Below are positions 1 to 6,323 of a stretch of DNA of 20,124 bases, piece by piece. Under the pieces are notes generated by a model. That model did no database searches. It was not told where the DNA came from and saw only the letters and a list, made by a program, of their open reading frames with translations. Source of the stretch: a virus; IMG/VR virus record IMGVR_UViG_3300042553_000290, positions 1 through 20,124 of that record; one strand, 5' to 3'. Positions within the stretch are counted from its first letter, which is position 1, and the number at the start of each line of letters is the position of its first letter. The position numbers and the translations under genes were made by a program.

Positions 1-1260
1 GATAAGGAGAGACGTATCGTCTCTGGCTTTGCATCTCTTGATAACATTGATAAGCAAGGCGATATAGTTACCGCAGAGGCATCAATGAAAGCATTTTCAA
101 AGTTTCGTGGAAACATTCGTGAAATGCATCAGCCACTAGCGGTTGGCAAAATGGTTAACTTTAAAGAAGATAGATATTTTGATCCAGAATCTAAAAAGTT
201 TTATTCTGGTGTTTTTGTGTCTGCATATGTTTCAAAAGGTGCACAAGATACATGGGAAAAAGTTTTGGACGGTACATTGACAGGGTTTTCAATTGGTGGC
301 CGTATGAATAAGTGGGATGACGGTTATGATGAGAAGTCAGATTCCACAATTAGAATTATTAAAGATTATGACCTAGTAGAGTTATCTCTAGTAGACTCTC
401 CAGCAAATCAATTTGCAAACATTATGCATGTTGAAAAAGTTGATGGTGTTGAAATTGTTAAGGGTCAAGATGTTACATTGGAAAATGTTTTTTATGATGA
501 GGAATCTGGTTTAGTAATGATGTCAGATCAAGAATCAGTAACAAGTCCAGTTACAGGAAATGAAATGAAGAATATAGGTTTCGTTGAAAAAGAAGACAAC
601 GAAAAAATGGATATAGTCAAATTCTTAGTAGATAGTGCTAAAGGCATTGATGCTAAGATTACGAAGGAGGATAATCCTATGGCAAAGAAAACAAAGACTG
701 AAGAAGTCGAAGTTACAAAGTCAGAAGAGATCGCTCCAGAGGCAGATGCAGTAGTTGAAACTCCTGTCGCAGAAGTTACTGAAAAGTCTGAAGAGACTGC
801 AGTGGCTGAAGAAACTGTTGAGAAGTCTGAAGAGACTCCAGCAGAAGAGGTTGCTAAGGCTGAGGAATCAGTTGAGGCACCAGCAGCAGAAGTTGCTACA
901 GAGGTATCTAAATCAGATGAAGCAATTGTTGAAGCAGTTGCTGAAATCAAGAATACAATTACATCAGCCTTTAGCGATTTAGTTCAAACTGTAAAATCTT
1001 TGCAGGCAGAAGTAGAAATGCTTAAGTCTTCAAAAGTTGATACAGCAGCAGTAAAGAGTTCACTTGATGCAGTCGCCAAAGACATTGCTGCAACAGTTGA
1101 GCAAGTAGATAAGTTTGGAAAGAGAGTAGACGCAGTAGAAGCAGACACTGCTTTCCGAAAGTCTGGCGATCTAGGCGAGATCGTACAGGAACAACCAGAA
1201 ATGGTTGAAAAATCCCTATGGGGCGGACGTTTCCTCAAAACAGCCGACTTATTTAATTAA
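1..1260 (+). CDS. Prohead protease, XkdF-like (S78-type), with C-terminal scaffold region; 5' partial
   Basis: The frame is open to base 1, so the true start lies left of the window; the first visible Met codon (85) has no ribosome site and falls inside the conserved domain. Bases 1 to about 450 encode a domain like the phage serine protease XkdF family: a glycine/aspartate-rich start (SGFASLDNIDKQGDIV), a probable catalytic His in REMHQP (codon 127-129), a probable nucleophile Ser in TGFSIGG (codon 289-291), and an acidic VELSLVDSPAN segment. Such proteases cut scaffold and capsid proteins inside the prohead. From about base 690 the sequence becomes acidic and low in complexity (Glu, Ala, Val, Pro, Lys), then a helical segment likely to form a coiled coil (about 930-1150), ending in a short hydrophobic tail (SLWGGRFL). 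This second half is probably the scaffold and also has its own internal start. The capsid gene follows after 25 bases. The family call is by motif and position; catalytic residues are inferred. Confidence 0.85.
   Translation, partial: DKERRIVSGFASLDNIDKQGDIVTAEASMKAFSKFRGNIREMHQPLAVGKMVNFKEDRYFDPESKKFYSGVFVSAYVSKGAQDTWEKVLDGTLTGFSIGGRMNKWDDGYDEKSDSTIRIIKDYDLVELSLVDSPANQFANIMHVEKVDGVEIVKGQDVTLENVFYDEESGLVMMSDQESVTSPVTGNEMKNIGFVEKEDNEKMDIVKFLVDSAKGIDAKITKEDNPMAKKTKTEEVEVTKSEEIAPEADAVVETPVAEVTEKSEETAVAEETVEKSEETPAEEVAKAEESVEAPAAEVATEVSKSDEAIVEAVAEIKNTITSAFSDLVQTVKSLQAEVEMLKSSKVDTAAVKSSLDAVAKDIAATVEQVDKFGKRVDAVEADTAFRKSGDLGEIVQEQPEMVEKSLWGGRFLKTADLFN
664..681 (+). promoter_or_regulatory. Internal ribosome binding site and ATG for the nested scaffold
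   Basis: AAGGAGG at 664-670 is a 7-base Shine-Dalgarno match, 8 bases before the in-frame ATG at 679-681. It sits exactly where the protease-like domain ends and the acidic scaffold-like sequence begins. A match this good at a domain boundary, followed by an in-frame ATG, is unlikely to be a by-product of coding. Confidence 0.75.
679..1260 (+). CDS. Nested in-frame scaffolding protein, 193 aa (internal start within the protease gene)
   Basis: An ATG at 679 lies in the same frame as the protease and is preceded by AAGGAGG (664-670) with 8 bases between, the best ribosome-site match in this gene. Translation from it yields a 193-residue protein starting MAKKTKTEE. It has an acidic, probably disordered N-terminal half (Glu, Ala, Val, Lys; EKSEET occurs twice), a predicted helical coiled-coil segment in the middle and a C-terminal SLWGGRFL tail that could contact the capsid subunit. 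This is the layout of lambda C/Nu3, where the scaffold is the separately translated C-terminal part of the protease gene. No other scaffold gene lies between protease and capsid gene, which supports the reading. The start is strongly suggested by sequence; production of the free protein is inferred. Confidence 0.75.
   Translation: MAKKTKTEEVEVTKSEEIAPEADAVVETPVAEVTEKSEETAVAEETVEKSEETPAEEVAKAEESVEAPAAEVATEVSKSDEAIVEAVAEIKNTITSAFSDLVQTVKSLQAEVEMLKSSKVDTAAVKSSLDAVAKDIAATVEQVDKFGKRVDAVEADTAFRKSGDLGEIVQEQPEMVEKSLWGGRFLKTADLFN
781..837 (+). repeat. Direct repeat of an 18-base EKSEET-coding unit in the scaffold
   Basis: Two near-identical 18-base units (781-798 and 820-837, one base different) encode EKSEET in the acidic part of the scaffold, with 21 bases between them. 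They are part of a wider Glu/Ala/Val low-complexity segment, probably a flexible, highly charged linker. Confidence 0.7.
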
Positions 1261-1285
1261 GCAAAATCACTTAGGAGGTGACAAT

Positions 1286-2425
1286 ATGTCGGAAGAAATT
1301 AAGAAAAACCAGCCAGGAGAATCAGGCGAACTCGGTGGAACAACACCAGGTTTATATCAAGGACAGGGTGCATTCGCATCAGGTTCTGACGCAGGATCAA
1401 ACATCCCTGGCAACTACACAGATGGTGGCGCACTAGGAAACATTCCTAACGCTAACCTTGGTGTTACTACTGGTCCTAATGCCGTAAACCCTTCGGGTGA
1501 TGCTGCAAGCGGAATCCTACGCCCTGAACAAGCACGTCGTTTTATCGATTATGTTTGGGATGCTACAGTTCTCGCTCAAGATGGTCGTCGTGTGACGATG
1601 AGAGCAAACACCATGGAATTAGAGAAGATCAACGTCGGTGAGCGTGTAATTCGTGCTGCTGCACAAGCAGTTGGCGATTACAAGAACACTGGTGCTACAT
1701 TCTCAAAGGTAGAACTTACAACCAAGAAGATTCGTCTTGATTGGGAAGTATCTGCTGAAGCACTAGAAGACAATGTCGAGGGTGGTGCATTAGAAGATCA
1801 TCTCGTTCGCTTGATGACAAATGCATTTGCTAATGACATTGAAGATCTTGCAATCAACGGTGATGGTGCAACAGCACCATTCCTTTCCATTATGCCTGGC
1901 TTCATCAAGAAGCACAAGGATAATGGTGACTCGCATGAAGCAGCCGTAACAGTTGCTGACAATGCTTGGACACCTGCAGTAATGCAGGATATCATTCTCG
2001 CTATGCCACGCAAGTACCGTGCACTTAAGAATAATCTTAAGTTCTACGCAGGTACAGATGCATTCGCAGGTATCGTTAAGAACAACGGTACTCTTTCAGA
2101 TGCAATTGCTGAAGCACTTGGTAAGAATGGTAATACGTATGCAAATACACAATCATACCTTGATGGTCAAGGCCAGACATTCGGTGGAGCACGTACAACT
2201 CGTGTCCTCGGAATTGATGTCCAAGAAGTTCCTTACTACCCAGACAATTATATTGATCTGACGTTCCCACAGAACCGTGTATGGGGCTTCCAGCGTGATA
2301 TCGTCGTTAACCGTGAATATGTAGCGAAGAAGGATACAATTGAATATACTGTATTCGTTCGCTTTGGTATTCAATGGGAAGAAGAAGACGCTATTGCATG
2401 GGCAGATGCTGCTGCAGATGCATAA
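1286..2425 (+). CDS. Major capsid protein, HK97-fold type, 379 aa
   Basis: The start is the ATG at 1286, preceded by AGGAGGTG (1273-1280). An in-frame TTG at 1205 lies inside the previous gene and has no such site. Residues 1 to about 73 are Gly/Asn/Pro-rich and probably flexible. The folded part starts at SGILRPEQARRFIDYVWDAT and continues through segments typical of phage major capsid proteins (VLAQDGRRVTMRANTMELEK, an IVVNREYVAKKDTIEYTVFV stretch near the C-terminus). Length and position directly after protease/scaffold fit the main shell subunit. Codon use differs from most neighbours: 17 of 18 Arg codons are CGT or CGC, with many C-ending codons, as expected for a very highly expressed gene. 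A strong hairpin terminator follows. The identity rests on context plus sequence style; the fold is inferred from family knowledge. Confidence 0.92.
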   Translation: MSEEIKKNQPGESGELGGTTPGLYQGQGAFASGSDAGSNIPGNYTDGGALGNIPNANLGVTTGPNAVNPSGDAASGILRPEQARRFIDYVWDATVLAQDGRRVTMRANTMELEKINVGERVIRAAAQAVGDYKNTGATFSKVELTTKKIRLDWEVSAEALEDNVEGGALEDHLVRLMTNAFANDIEDLAINGDGATAPFLSIMPGFIKKHKDNGDSHEAAVTVADNAWTPAVMQDIILAMPRKYRALKNNLKFYAGTDAFAGIVKNNGTLSDAIAEALGKNGNTYANTQSYLDGQGQTFGGARTTRVLGIDVQEVPYYPDNYIDLTFPQNRVWGFQRDIVVNREYVAKKDTIEYTVFVRFGIQWEEEDAIAWADAAADA

Positions 2426-2444
2426 TCTGTAAACAGTAACCTTT

Positions 2445-2487
2445 GAGAGGGGGCAGGGGCTAGTTCTCCTCCCCCTCTTAACTTTTT
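2445..2487 (+). terminator. Intrinsic terminator after the capsid gene
   Basis: AGAGGGGG (2446-2453) pairs with CCCCCTCT (2471-2478) in an 8-bp GC-rich stem, which can be extended inward by AGG/CCT after a bulged C. The stem is followed by a T-rich run (ACTTTTTATT). It starts 20 bases after the capsid stop codon. It should end most capsid transcripts and separate this gene from the head-tail operon downstream. Confidence 0.85.
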
Positions 2488-2494
2488 ATTATTC

Positions 2495-2503
2495 TGTTAT
2501 AAT
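2495..2503 (+). promoter_or_regulatory. Putative extended -10 promoter, TGTTATAAT
   Basis: A perfect TATAAT (2498-2503) with the extended TGn element (2495-2497) lies 17 bases after the capsid hairpin and 21 bases before the next start codon. The expected transcript start, near 2510, gives a leader of about 15 bases containing the ribosome site. There is no good -35 box at 17-base spacing, as is common for extended -10 promoters. The same motif recurs at 6309 and 7021. Confidence 0.6.
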
Positions 2504-2524
2504 AGTCACATAGGAGGTAAAATA

Positions 2525-3025
2525 ATGGAAGAAAATAATCTTAACAACGAAAACAATGAGGCATCAGTAGAAAATATTGTTGCTGAACAGGCCCCTATTG
2601 AAGCACCAGTTGCTGAAGCACCAGTTGCTGAAGAACCAGTAGTTGAAACAAGAGTAGAAGAAGTTGCTGCTGAAAATAATATTGAAGCATCAGTTTCTGA
2701 AGTATCAGAATCTTCTGATGCTATCACTACAAATGATTTAAATAGATCTGCAAGTGATACAGTGCAGGCTGTAGGTTCTATTGTAAATGGTGTAATCGGA
2801 GTCGCAGAAACCCCACGTCCAACAAGAGGTGCAGCACCTGCTGCTCCAAAGAAGTCAAATAAGACTGTCGCTATTCATTCTACAAAGAATGTAAGTTGGA
2901 ATGGAGTTGGCAAGGTTTATCGTGGATATAATATTGTTACGCCAGAACAATCAGAAAAATGGCTAACTCGTAATCACGTTAGACTTGCTACACCAGAAGA
3001 AGTAGCCAGGGAGTTTGGTCGCTAA
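2525..3025 (+). CDS. Head-associated protein with acidic N-terminal tail and small C-terminal domain, 166 aa
   Basis: The start is the ATG at 2525, preceded by TAGGAGGT (2511-2518). Residues about 15-75 are acidic and rich in Ala, Val, Pro and Glu, with tandem EAPVA units; residues about 75-110 are Pro/Ala-rich. The last 45 or so residues form a compact domain (VSWNGVGKVYRGYNIV then EKWLTRNHVRLATPEEVARE) of a kind I associate with small proteins found between capsid and connector genes in actinobacterial phages; its exact function is not known to me. Position suggests a structural or head-decoration protein, or one that helps connector attachment. The next gene starts at the base after this stop codon. 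The assignment as head-associated is inference from position. Confidence 0.6.
   Translation: MEENNLNNENNEASVENIVAEQAPIEAPVAEAPVAEEPVVETRVEEVAAENNIEASVSEVSESSDAITTNDLNRSASDTVQAVGSIVNGVIGVAETPRPTRGAAPAAPKKSNKTVAIHSTKNVSWNGVGKVYRGYNIVTPEQSEKWLTRNHVRLATPEEVAREFGR
2600..2644 (+). repeat. 15-base tandem repeat encoding EAPVA, three units
   Basis: Units at 2600-2614 and 2615-2629 are identical; a third at 2630-2644 is diverged. They encode EAPVA-EAPVA-EEPVV in the acidic tail of the preceding entry's protein. The pattern points to recent slippage or unequal recombination in a disordered linker. Confidence 0.75.
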
Positions 3026-3904
3026 ATGGAAATTCTAAGAGTTCCGCCATATAACTTAAGTGTTACACTTGATGTTTCTTCAGCAAGTGTGGTATATAAC
3101 TATACGATTGTTGATATGGCGGACTCTTCAGAAGTAATTGGCATAGCAACTTCAAGTGCTTCAAAAAAAGTAACTATTCCACTTTCTTCAAAATATGATA
3201 CCCAATATAAAATCACGGTAGACGGAGAAGACACATATGTAGATGTAGTACGTCCATATGTAGATCCAAACAAACATGGAACTACCGCTACAGAGATAGA
3301 TGCATATAGAAAAAATGAAGAATTAGCAAGAGCAATAATTGATTCGGTTTGCGATATAGAATTTTATTATAAAAAGAAAGTAATTGAGACAACAGGTTTG
3401 GGATTAGATTATATCCCTATCTGGACAGATGCAAAAAAGATTTTAAAAGTTTATGAAAATAATGTTTTGGTCTATGATGCAGATGATGAAGAAAACTCTA
3501 CTTTTGTATTTGAGATAACTTCTGACGGGTCTGCTATTACTACAAAATACCCAGACTTAATTAATCGTAATGAGTCAAAGCCAATCTTTTACCCTGGGTC
3601 CCCTACAGACTATTTAGATTTTTTATTCTCAGATAGAGGTTTTCCAAAGGGATGGGATTATAAGATAGAGTTAGAATTTGGATATCATAAGGTTCCATCA
3701 GATATAGTTAGAGCAACAGAGTTACTGGTTCACGATATTGATTGCGGTAAATTAGATTATTATAAGAGATATATTGGTTCATATAATACTGATCAATTTA
3801 GAATTCAATTTGATAAGGCTGTGTTTGAAGGCACAGGTAATTTATTAGTAGATAAAATACTTGATAAGTATCGTAAGCCGATTGAGTTCGTCGGGGTTCT
3901 ATAA
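3026..3904 (+). CDS. Head-tail connector (adaptor) protein with N-terminal beta domain, 292 aa
   Basis: The ATG at 3026 directly follows the previous stop codon, so translation is probably coupled. Residues 1 to about 80 are rich in alternating Val/Thr/Ser and look like a beta-sandwich (Ig or fibronectin-like) domain. From about residue 90 the sequence matches the style of gp6/gp15-type head-tail connectors: helix EELARAIIDSVCDIEFYYKK, a beta-rich middle, and a helical end with PSDIVRATELLVHDI and a C-terminal LVDKILDKYRKP. Such proteins form a ring under the portal and join head to neck. Usual connectors are about 100-200 residues, so the N-terminal domain is an extension. Identity is by pattern and by position (after capsid, before head closure and tail terminator). 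Confidence 0.75.
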   Translation: MEILRVPPYNLSVTLDVSSASVVYNYTIVDMADSSEVIGIATSSASKKVTIPLSSKYDTQYKITVDGEDTYVDVVRPYVDPNKHGTTATEIDAYRKNEELARAIIDSVCDIEFYYKKKVIETTGLGLDYIPIWTDAKKILKVYENNVLVYDADDEENSTFVFEITSDGSAITTKYPDLINRNESKPIFYPGSPTDYLDFLFSDRGFPKGWDYKIELEFGYHKVPSDIVRATELLVHDIDCGKLDYYKRYIGSYNTDQFRIQFDKAVFEGTGNLLVDKILDKYRKPIEFVGVL

Positions 3905-4353
3905 TGGTAATATGCGAAACTCCAGACTTCGCATTTCCAATGCAAGCAGATGTATATCATCCTATAGTTGAACAAGGTGTGTACGGAGAAGTTAAAAAGA
4001 CTTGGATTTTAGATAGAACGATTGCATGTTCTTTTGCTCCAGCAGGAACTGCCTTTAAGGAAGAGGTTATTCCAAATATCAACATTACTCAAGATAAGAT
4101 ACTTCTTGGCCGTACAAAAACTGATATTCGTATTTCTAGTTTAGAGGCTCGTAACTCAATTACAAATGTTATTATTACAAATATTCGTGATAAAAATTGT
4201 AATGAAATATACAAAGAAACATCTGGGCCTCGTGCAGGAAAGTCAACTATATTTGAAATAGCAACACAGGATCCATTTGCTGGTCCATTTGGCAATGTAG
4301 AATATTACAAATTAATTATTCGTAGATCTGAGAATCAGGCGGTAGACGTCTAA
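3904..4353 (+). CDS. Head closure (stopper) protein, 149 aa
   Basis: The start codon overlaps the preceding stop codon by one base (TAATG), typical of translational coupling; no strong ribosome site is visible. The protein is mostly beta (PMQADVYHPIVEQGVYGEVKK, then alternating Ile/Val strands) with short loops and has the size of SPP1 gp16 or lambda FII-type stoppers, which close the head channel after packaging and dock the tail. No catalytic motif is seen. Assignment rests mainly on gene order: connector, this gene, neck protein, tail terminator. Alternative: another neck component. Confidence 0.6.
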   Translation: MVICETPDFAFPMQADVYHPIVEQGVYGEVKKTWILDRTIACSFAPAGTAFKEEVIPNINITQDKILLGRTKTDIRISSLEARNSITNVIITNIRDKNCNEIYKETSGPRAGKSTIFEIATQDPFAGPFGNVEYYKLIIRRSENQAVDV

Positions 4354-5027
4354 TGTTAAAGTTAATTATAAATAGCAAACAATTCCAAAGAGAAATGAAT
4401 AACATAGTTAATTACTCTACTGGATTTATTGAGGGTATTGGCAGAGGCAAGAAGGCTATGTATTCAGCACTAGGACCACAGATATCAGAATTAGCAGGAC
4501 AGTTTATAGATGCCAATGCAAGGGTTTCTCCAGAATTATTGCATCACGTATATGAATGGCATAGAACTGGAAGCCCAGAGGCAAGATTATTTGATATTGA
4601 TTTTACAGTTAGCAATATTGGTTTAACATTTAAGTCATCACTGAAGCAGTCCACATCAATTAAGAATGGATCTAATGTGCCATTTTATAATAAAGCAGAA
4701 GTTATGGAAAGAGGTATTGGTGTAACAATTAAGCCAAAAAAGGCACAGGCGTTAAGGTTTGAAATAGACGGACAAGAAATATTTACCTCAAGAGAAGTTA
4801 GAGTTGAAAATCCTGGAGGACAAACAGAGGGACAGTTTAAAAATGTCATCTCTAATTTCTTTGGAGTTTATTTTAGACAATCATTTTTGGAGTCAAGTGG
4901 TCTTGGACAATACTTTAAGTATCCAAAGGTTTATGCAAAAAATTTAAACGCAGGAAAACGTGGCGGAAGATCTGTAGGATTAAAGGCTGGATATCAGTGG
5001 GTAGCAAATGCGGGGGCAATTAAATGA
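4353..5027 (+). CDS. Neck / tail-completion protein (HK97 gp10-like position), 224 aa
   Basis: Starts in a one-base TAATG overlap with the preceding gene and ends in a four-base ATGA overlap with the next one, so it is the centre of a coupled translation block. The N-terminal third is helical (FQREMNNIVNYSTGFIEGIGRGKKA and on), followed by a mixed beta region and a basic, Gly-rich C-terminus (NLNAGKRGGRSVGLKAGYQW). Phages of this layout usually carry a tail-completion or minor head-tail protein (HK97 gp10 family) here. Length is above the usual 120-170 residues of that family. I do not see a decisive motif; the call is positional. Confidence 0.55.
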   Translation: MLKLIINSKQFQREMNNIVNYSTGFIEGIGRGKKAMYSALGPQISELAGQFIDANARVSPELLHHVYEWHRTGSPEARLFDIDFTVSNIGLTFKSSLKQSTSIKNGSNVPFYNKAEVMERGIGVTIKPKKAQALRFEIDGQEIFTSREVRVENPGGQTEGQFKNVISNFFGVYFRQSFLESSGLGQYFKYPKVYAKNLNAGKRGGRSVGLKAGYQWVANAGAIK

Positions 5028-5563
5028 CAGAATCAACATCAGTATTAAATACACCAGTATTGTGGATTAATAAATATTTAGAGCAAAGAATTGGTGAATT
5101 GGCTGGATATACTATGGAGGCATTTTTCCCAACAGGTCCATCAACATTAGAGACTCTTACAAAACAGTTTCCAGACGGCAATATGGTTGTTTGGGACAGA
5201 ATGTTTAGAATGCGTCGTGGACCTTTCCCACACATTAAATGTGAACAGGTTTTGTATTATTTTTATGCTAATGGGGATTTAAGTGGAGAAACTCCACAAA
5301 GAAGAATGGTTAAAATACAAGAGGCTGTAATGAGGCTAATGGATCGTGGAGACGAAAGTGCCCAAGAACTCAATGCTTGGACTAAGGGCAAGACTTTTGA
5401 GGGTATGGAATGCAAGTTTTATTTCCATAACTTTAAGATATACCAATTAGAAGAGGCAAGGGATATAGTCGACTTCGGAACAGCCCGAACCTATGCGGGT
5501 AATAAGATAATTATTGACTACGACTACCATCAAATGCAAGACATAATCGACTCAGTAAACTAA
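5024..5563 (+). CDS. Tail terminator protein, 179 aa
   Basis: Starts within a four-base ATGA overlap. The sequence has an N-terminal helix (VLWINKYLEQRIGELAG), a central beta segment (MVVWDRMFRMRRG, ECEQVLYYFYANG-like strands), a helix (RRMVKIQEAVMRLMDRGDE) and a C-terminal beta portion, the alpha/beta make-up of tail terminators (lambda gpU, SPP1 gp17), which cap the finished tail tube and bind the head. It is the last gene before the tube protein, the usual place for a terminator. The residue pattern agrees, but a structure comparison would be needed to settle between terminator and completion protein. Confidence 0.6.
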   Translation: MTESTSVLNTPVLWINKYLEQRIGELAGYTMEAFFPTGPSTLETLTKQFPDGNMVVWDRMFRMRRGPFPHIKCEQVLYYFYANGDLSGETPQRRMVKIQEAVMRLMDRGDESAQELNAWTKGKTFEGMECKFYFHNFKIYQLEEARDIVDFGTARTYAGNKIIIDYDYHQMQDIIDSVN

Positions 5564-5565
5564 TA

Positions 5566-5608
5566 AAAAGGCTGTATAATTATCGATGAGGAAACACGCC
5601 TTTTAATT
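5566..5608 (+). terminator. Hairpin with T-rich end after the tail terminator gene
   Basis: AAAAGGC (5566-5572) pairs with GCCTTTT (5598-5604), starting two bases after the stop codon at 5563 and running into TTTTAATTT. The loop is about 25 bases and carries a TATAAT. The stem is only 7 bp with a long loop, so termination is likely partial. Confidence 0.5.
5573..5580 (+). promoter_or_regulatory. Putative promoter -10 (TATAAT) inside the hairpin loop
   Basis: TATAAT at 5575-5580 is preceded directly by TG, without the usual one-base gap of an extended -10. The expected start near 5587 leaves a leader of about 48 bases before the tube protein. Transcripts from here lack the left arm of the hairpin and would not be stopped by it. 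Weaker than the motifs at 2495, 6309 and 7021. Confidence 0.45.
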
Positions 5609-5634
5609 TCTAGAAAAATAAAGAGGTGAAATAC

Positions 5635-6258
5635 ATGGCATATACACGTGGTACTAGCAATAATATCATCGTTGGTGCAGCAGCACTCTTCACATATGAA
5701 GACGGTGTTCTACCAGAAGCAGGAGTCCTTCCAGGATATTCTGCAGGTGTCTCTTACAAGACAACTCTTTCCGATGAGGAAGGGTTCCGTAACGTAGGTT
5801 ACACTATGAACGGTTTGGAACTACAGTTCCAACCAGATTTCGGTGAAGTTTCAGTAGACCAGGTTCTTGACGTTGCTAAGTTGTTCAAGCAAGGCATGCA
5901 GGTAAACCTAAATACTACATTCGCAGAATCAACATTAGAGAATCTTCTTTTTGCTCTCGCAAGCAAGGATGAGAATCTTACAACAGTATCTGGTAATCCA
6001 ACATTAAATCTTTCCGCAGGCGACATCGGCGAATGCCCAGTCGAACGTGGTTTGGTTGCCGTTGGCCCAGGAACTGGTGACTGTGCAGCATCTGATCAAA
6101 TCGAAAGAGTTTACGTTGCATATCGTGCACTCTCAATCGAGAGCGTAACGGTTGGTGCAAAGCGTGATGAGGCAACAATGTTCGAAGTCTCATTCCGTTT
6201 GCTTCCAAACGACAACGGTTCTTACGGTAAGATCGTAGATCGTACAATCCCAGCATAA
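5635..6258 (+). CDS. Major tail (tube) protein, 207 aa
   Basis: The ATG at 5635 has AGAGGTGA (5622-5629) at good spacing; the in-frame GTG at 5626 is part of that ribosome site and is rejected as a start. The protein is beta-rich (LELQFQPDFGEVSVDQVLD, RVYVAYRALSIESVTVGAKR, EVSFRLLPND), soluble, about 200 residues, and sits between the tail terminator and the chaperone genes, which fits the tube subunit that polymerises around the tape measure. Seven of eight Arg codons are CGT and many codons end in C, like the capsid gene and unlike the neighbouring tail genes, as expected for the most abundant tail protein. A clean terminator follows. Confidence 0.88.
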   Translation: MAYTRGTSNNIIVGAAALFTYEDGVLPEAGVLPGYSAGVSYKTTLSDEEGFRNVGYTMNGLELQFQPDFGEVSVDQVLDVAKLFKQGMQVNLNTTFAESTLENLLFALASKDENLTTVSGNPTLNLSAGDIGECPVERGLVAVGPGTGDCAASDQIERVYVAYRALSIESVTVGAKRDEATMFEVSFRLLPNDNGSYGKIVDRTIPA

Positions 6259-6282
6259 TACAACTTAATATAAGATTAGCCC

Positions 6283-6304
6283 AGCCCAAAAGGTTGGGCT
6301 TTTC
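6283..6304 (+). terminator. Intrinsic terminator after the tail tube gene
   Basis: AGCCCAA (6283-6289) and TTGGGCT (6294-6300) form a perfect 7-bp stem with a four-base AAGG loop, followed by TTTTCTGTTT. It lies 24 bases after the tube stop codon and ends just before the promoter-like TGATATAAT. Confidence 0.9.
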
Positions 6305-6308
6305 TGTT

Positions 6309-6317
6309 TGATATAAT
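6309..6317 (+). promoter_or_regulatory. Putative extended -10 promoter driving a leaderless mRNA
   Basis: TGATATAAT (TATAAT at 6312-6317) ends exactly six bases before the ATG at 6324, so the expected transcript start coincides with the start codon. There is no Shine-Dalgarno match in 6305-6323 and an in-frame stop at 6309 rules out an upstream start. Together these indicate a leaderless transcript, common in Actinobacteria and Deinococcus. Confidence 0.7.
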
Positions 6318-6323
6318 AGTTTA

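Noticed and set aside
85-87. ATG at 85 as the start of the protease gene
   Set aside because: The frame is open to base 1 and codes for conserved protease sequence before 85; there is no ribosome site. The gene is cut by the window edge.
528-950. Reverse-strand frame rich in Ser/Thr/Ala opposite the scaffold
   Set aside because: It is the complement of the Glu/Ala/Val repeat codons; no ribosome site, and it is wholly inside a well-supported gene.
755-982. Forward 75-codon frame within the scaffold region
   Set aside because: A shifted reading of the repeats (Leu/Lys/Gln-rich) without its own ribosome site.
1205-1285. Upstream TTG extension of the capsid gene
   Set aside because: It lies within the end of the protease/scaffold gene without a ribosome site, whereas the ATG at 1286 follows AGGAGGTG.
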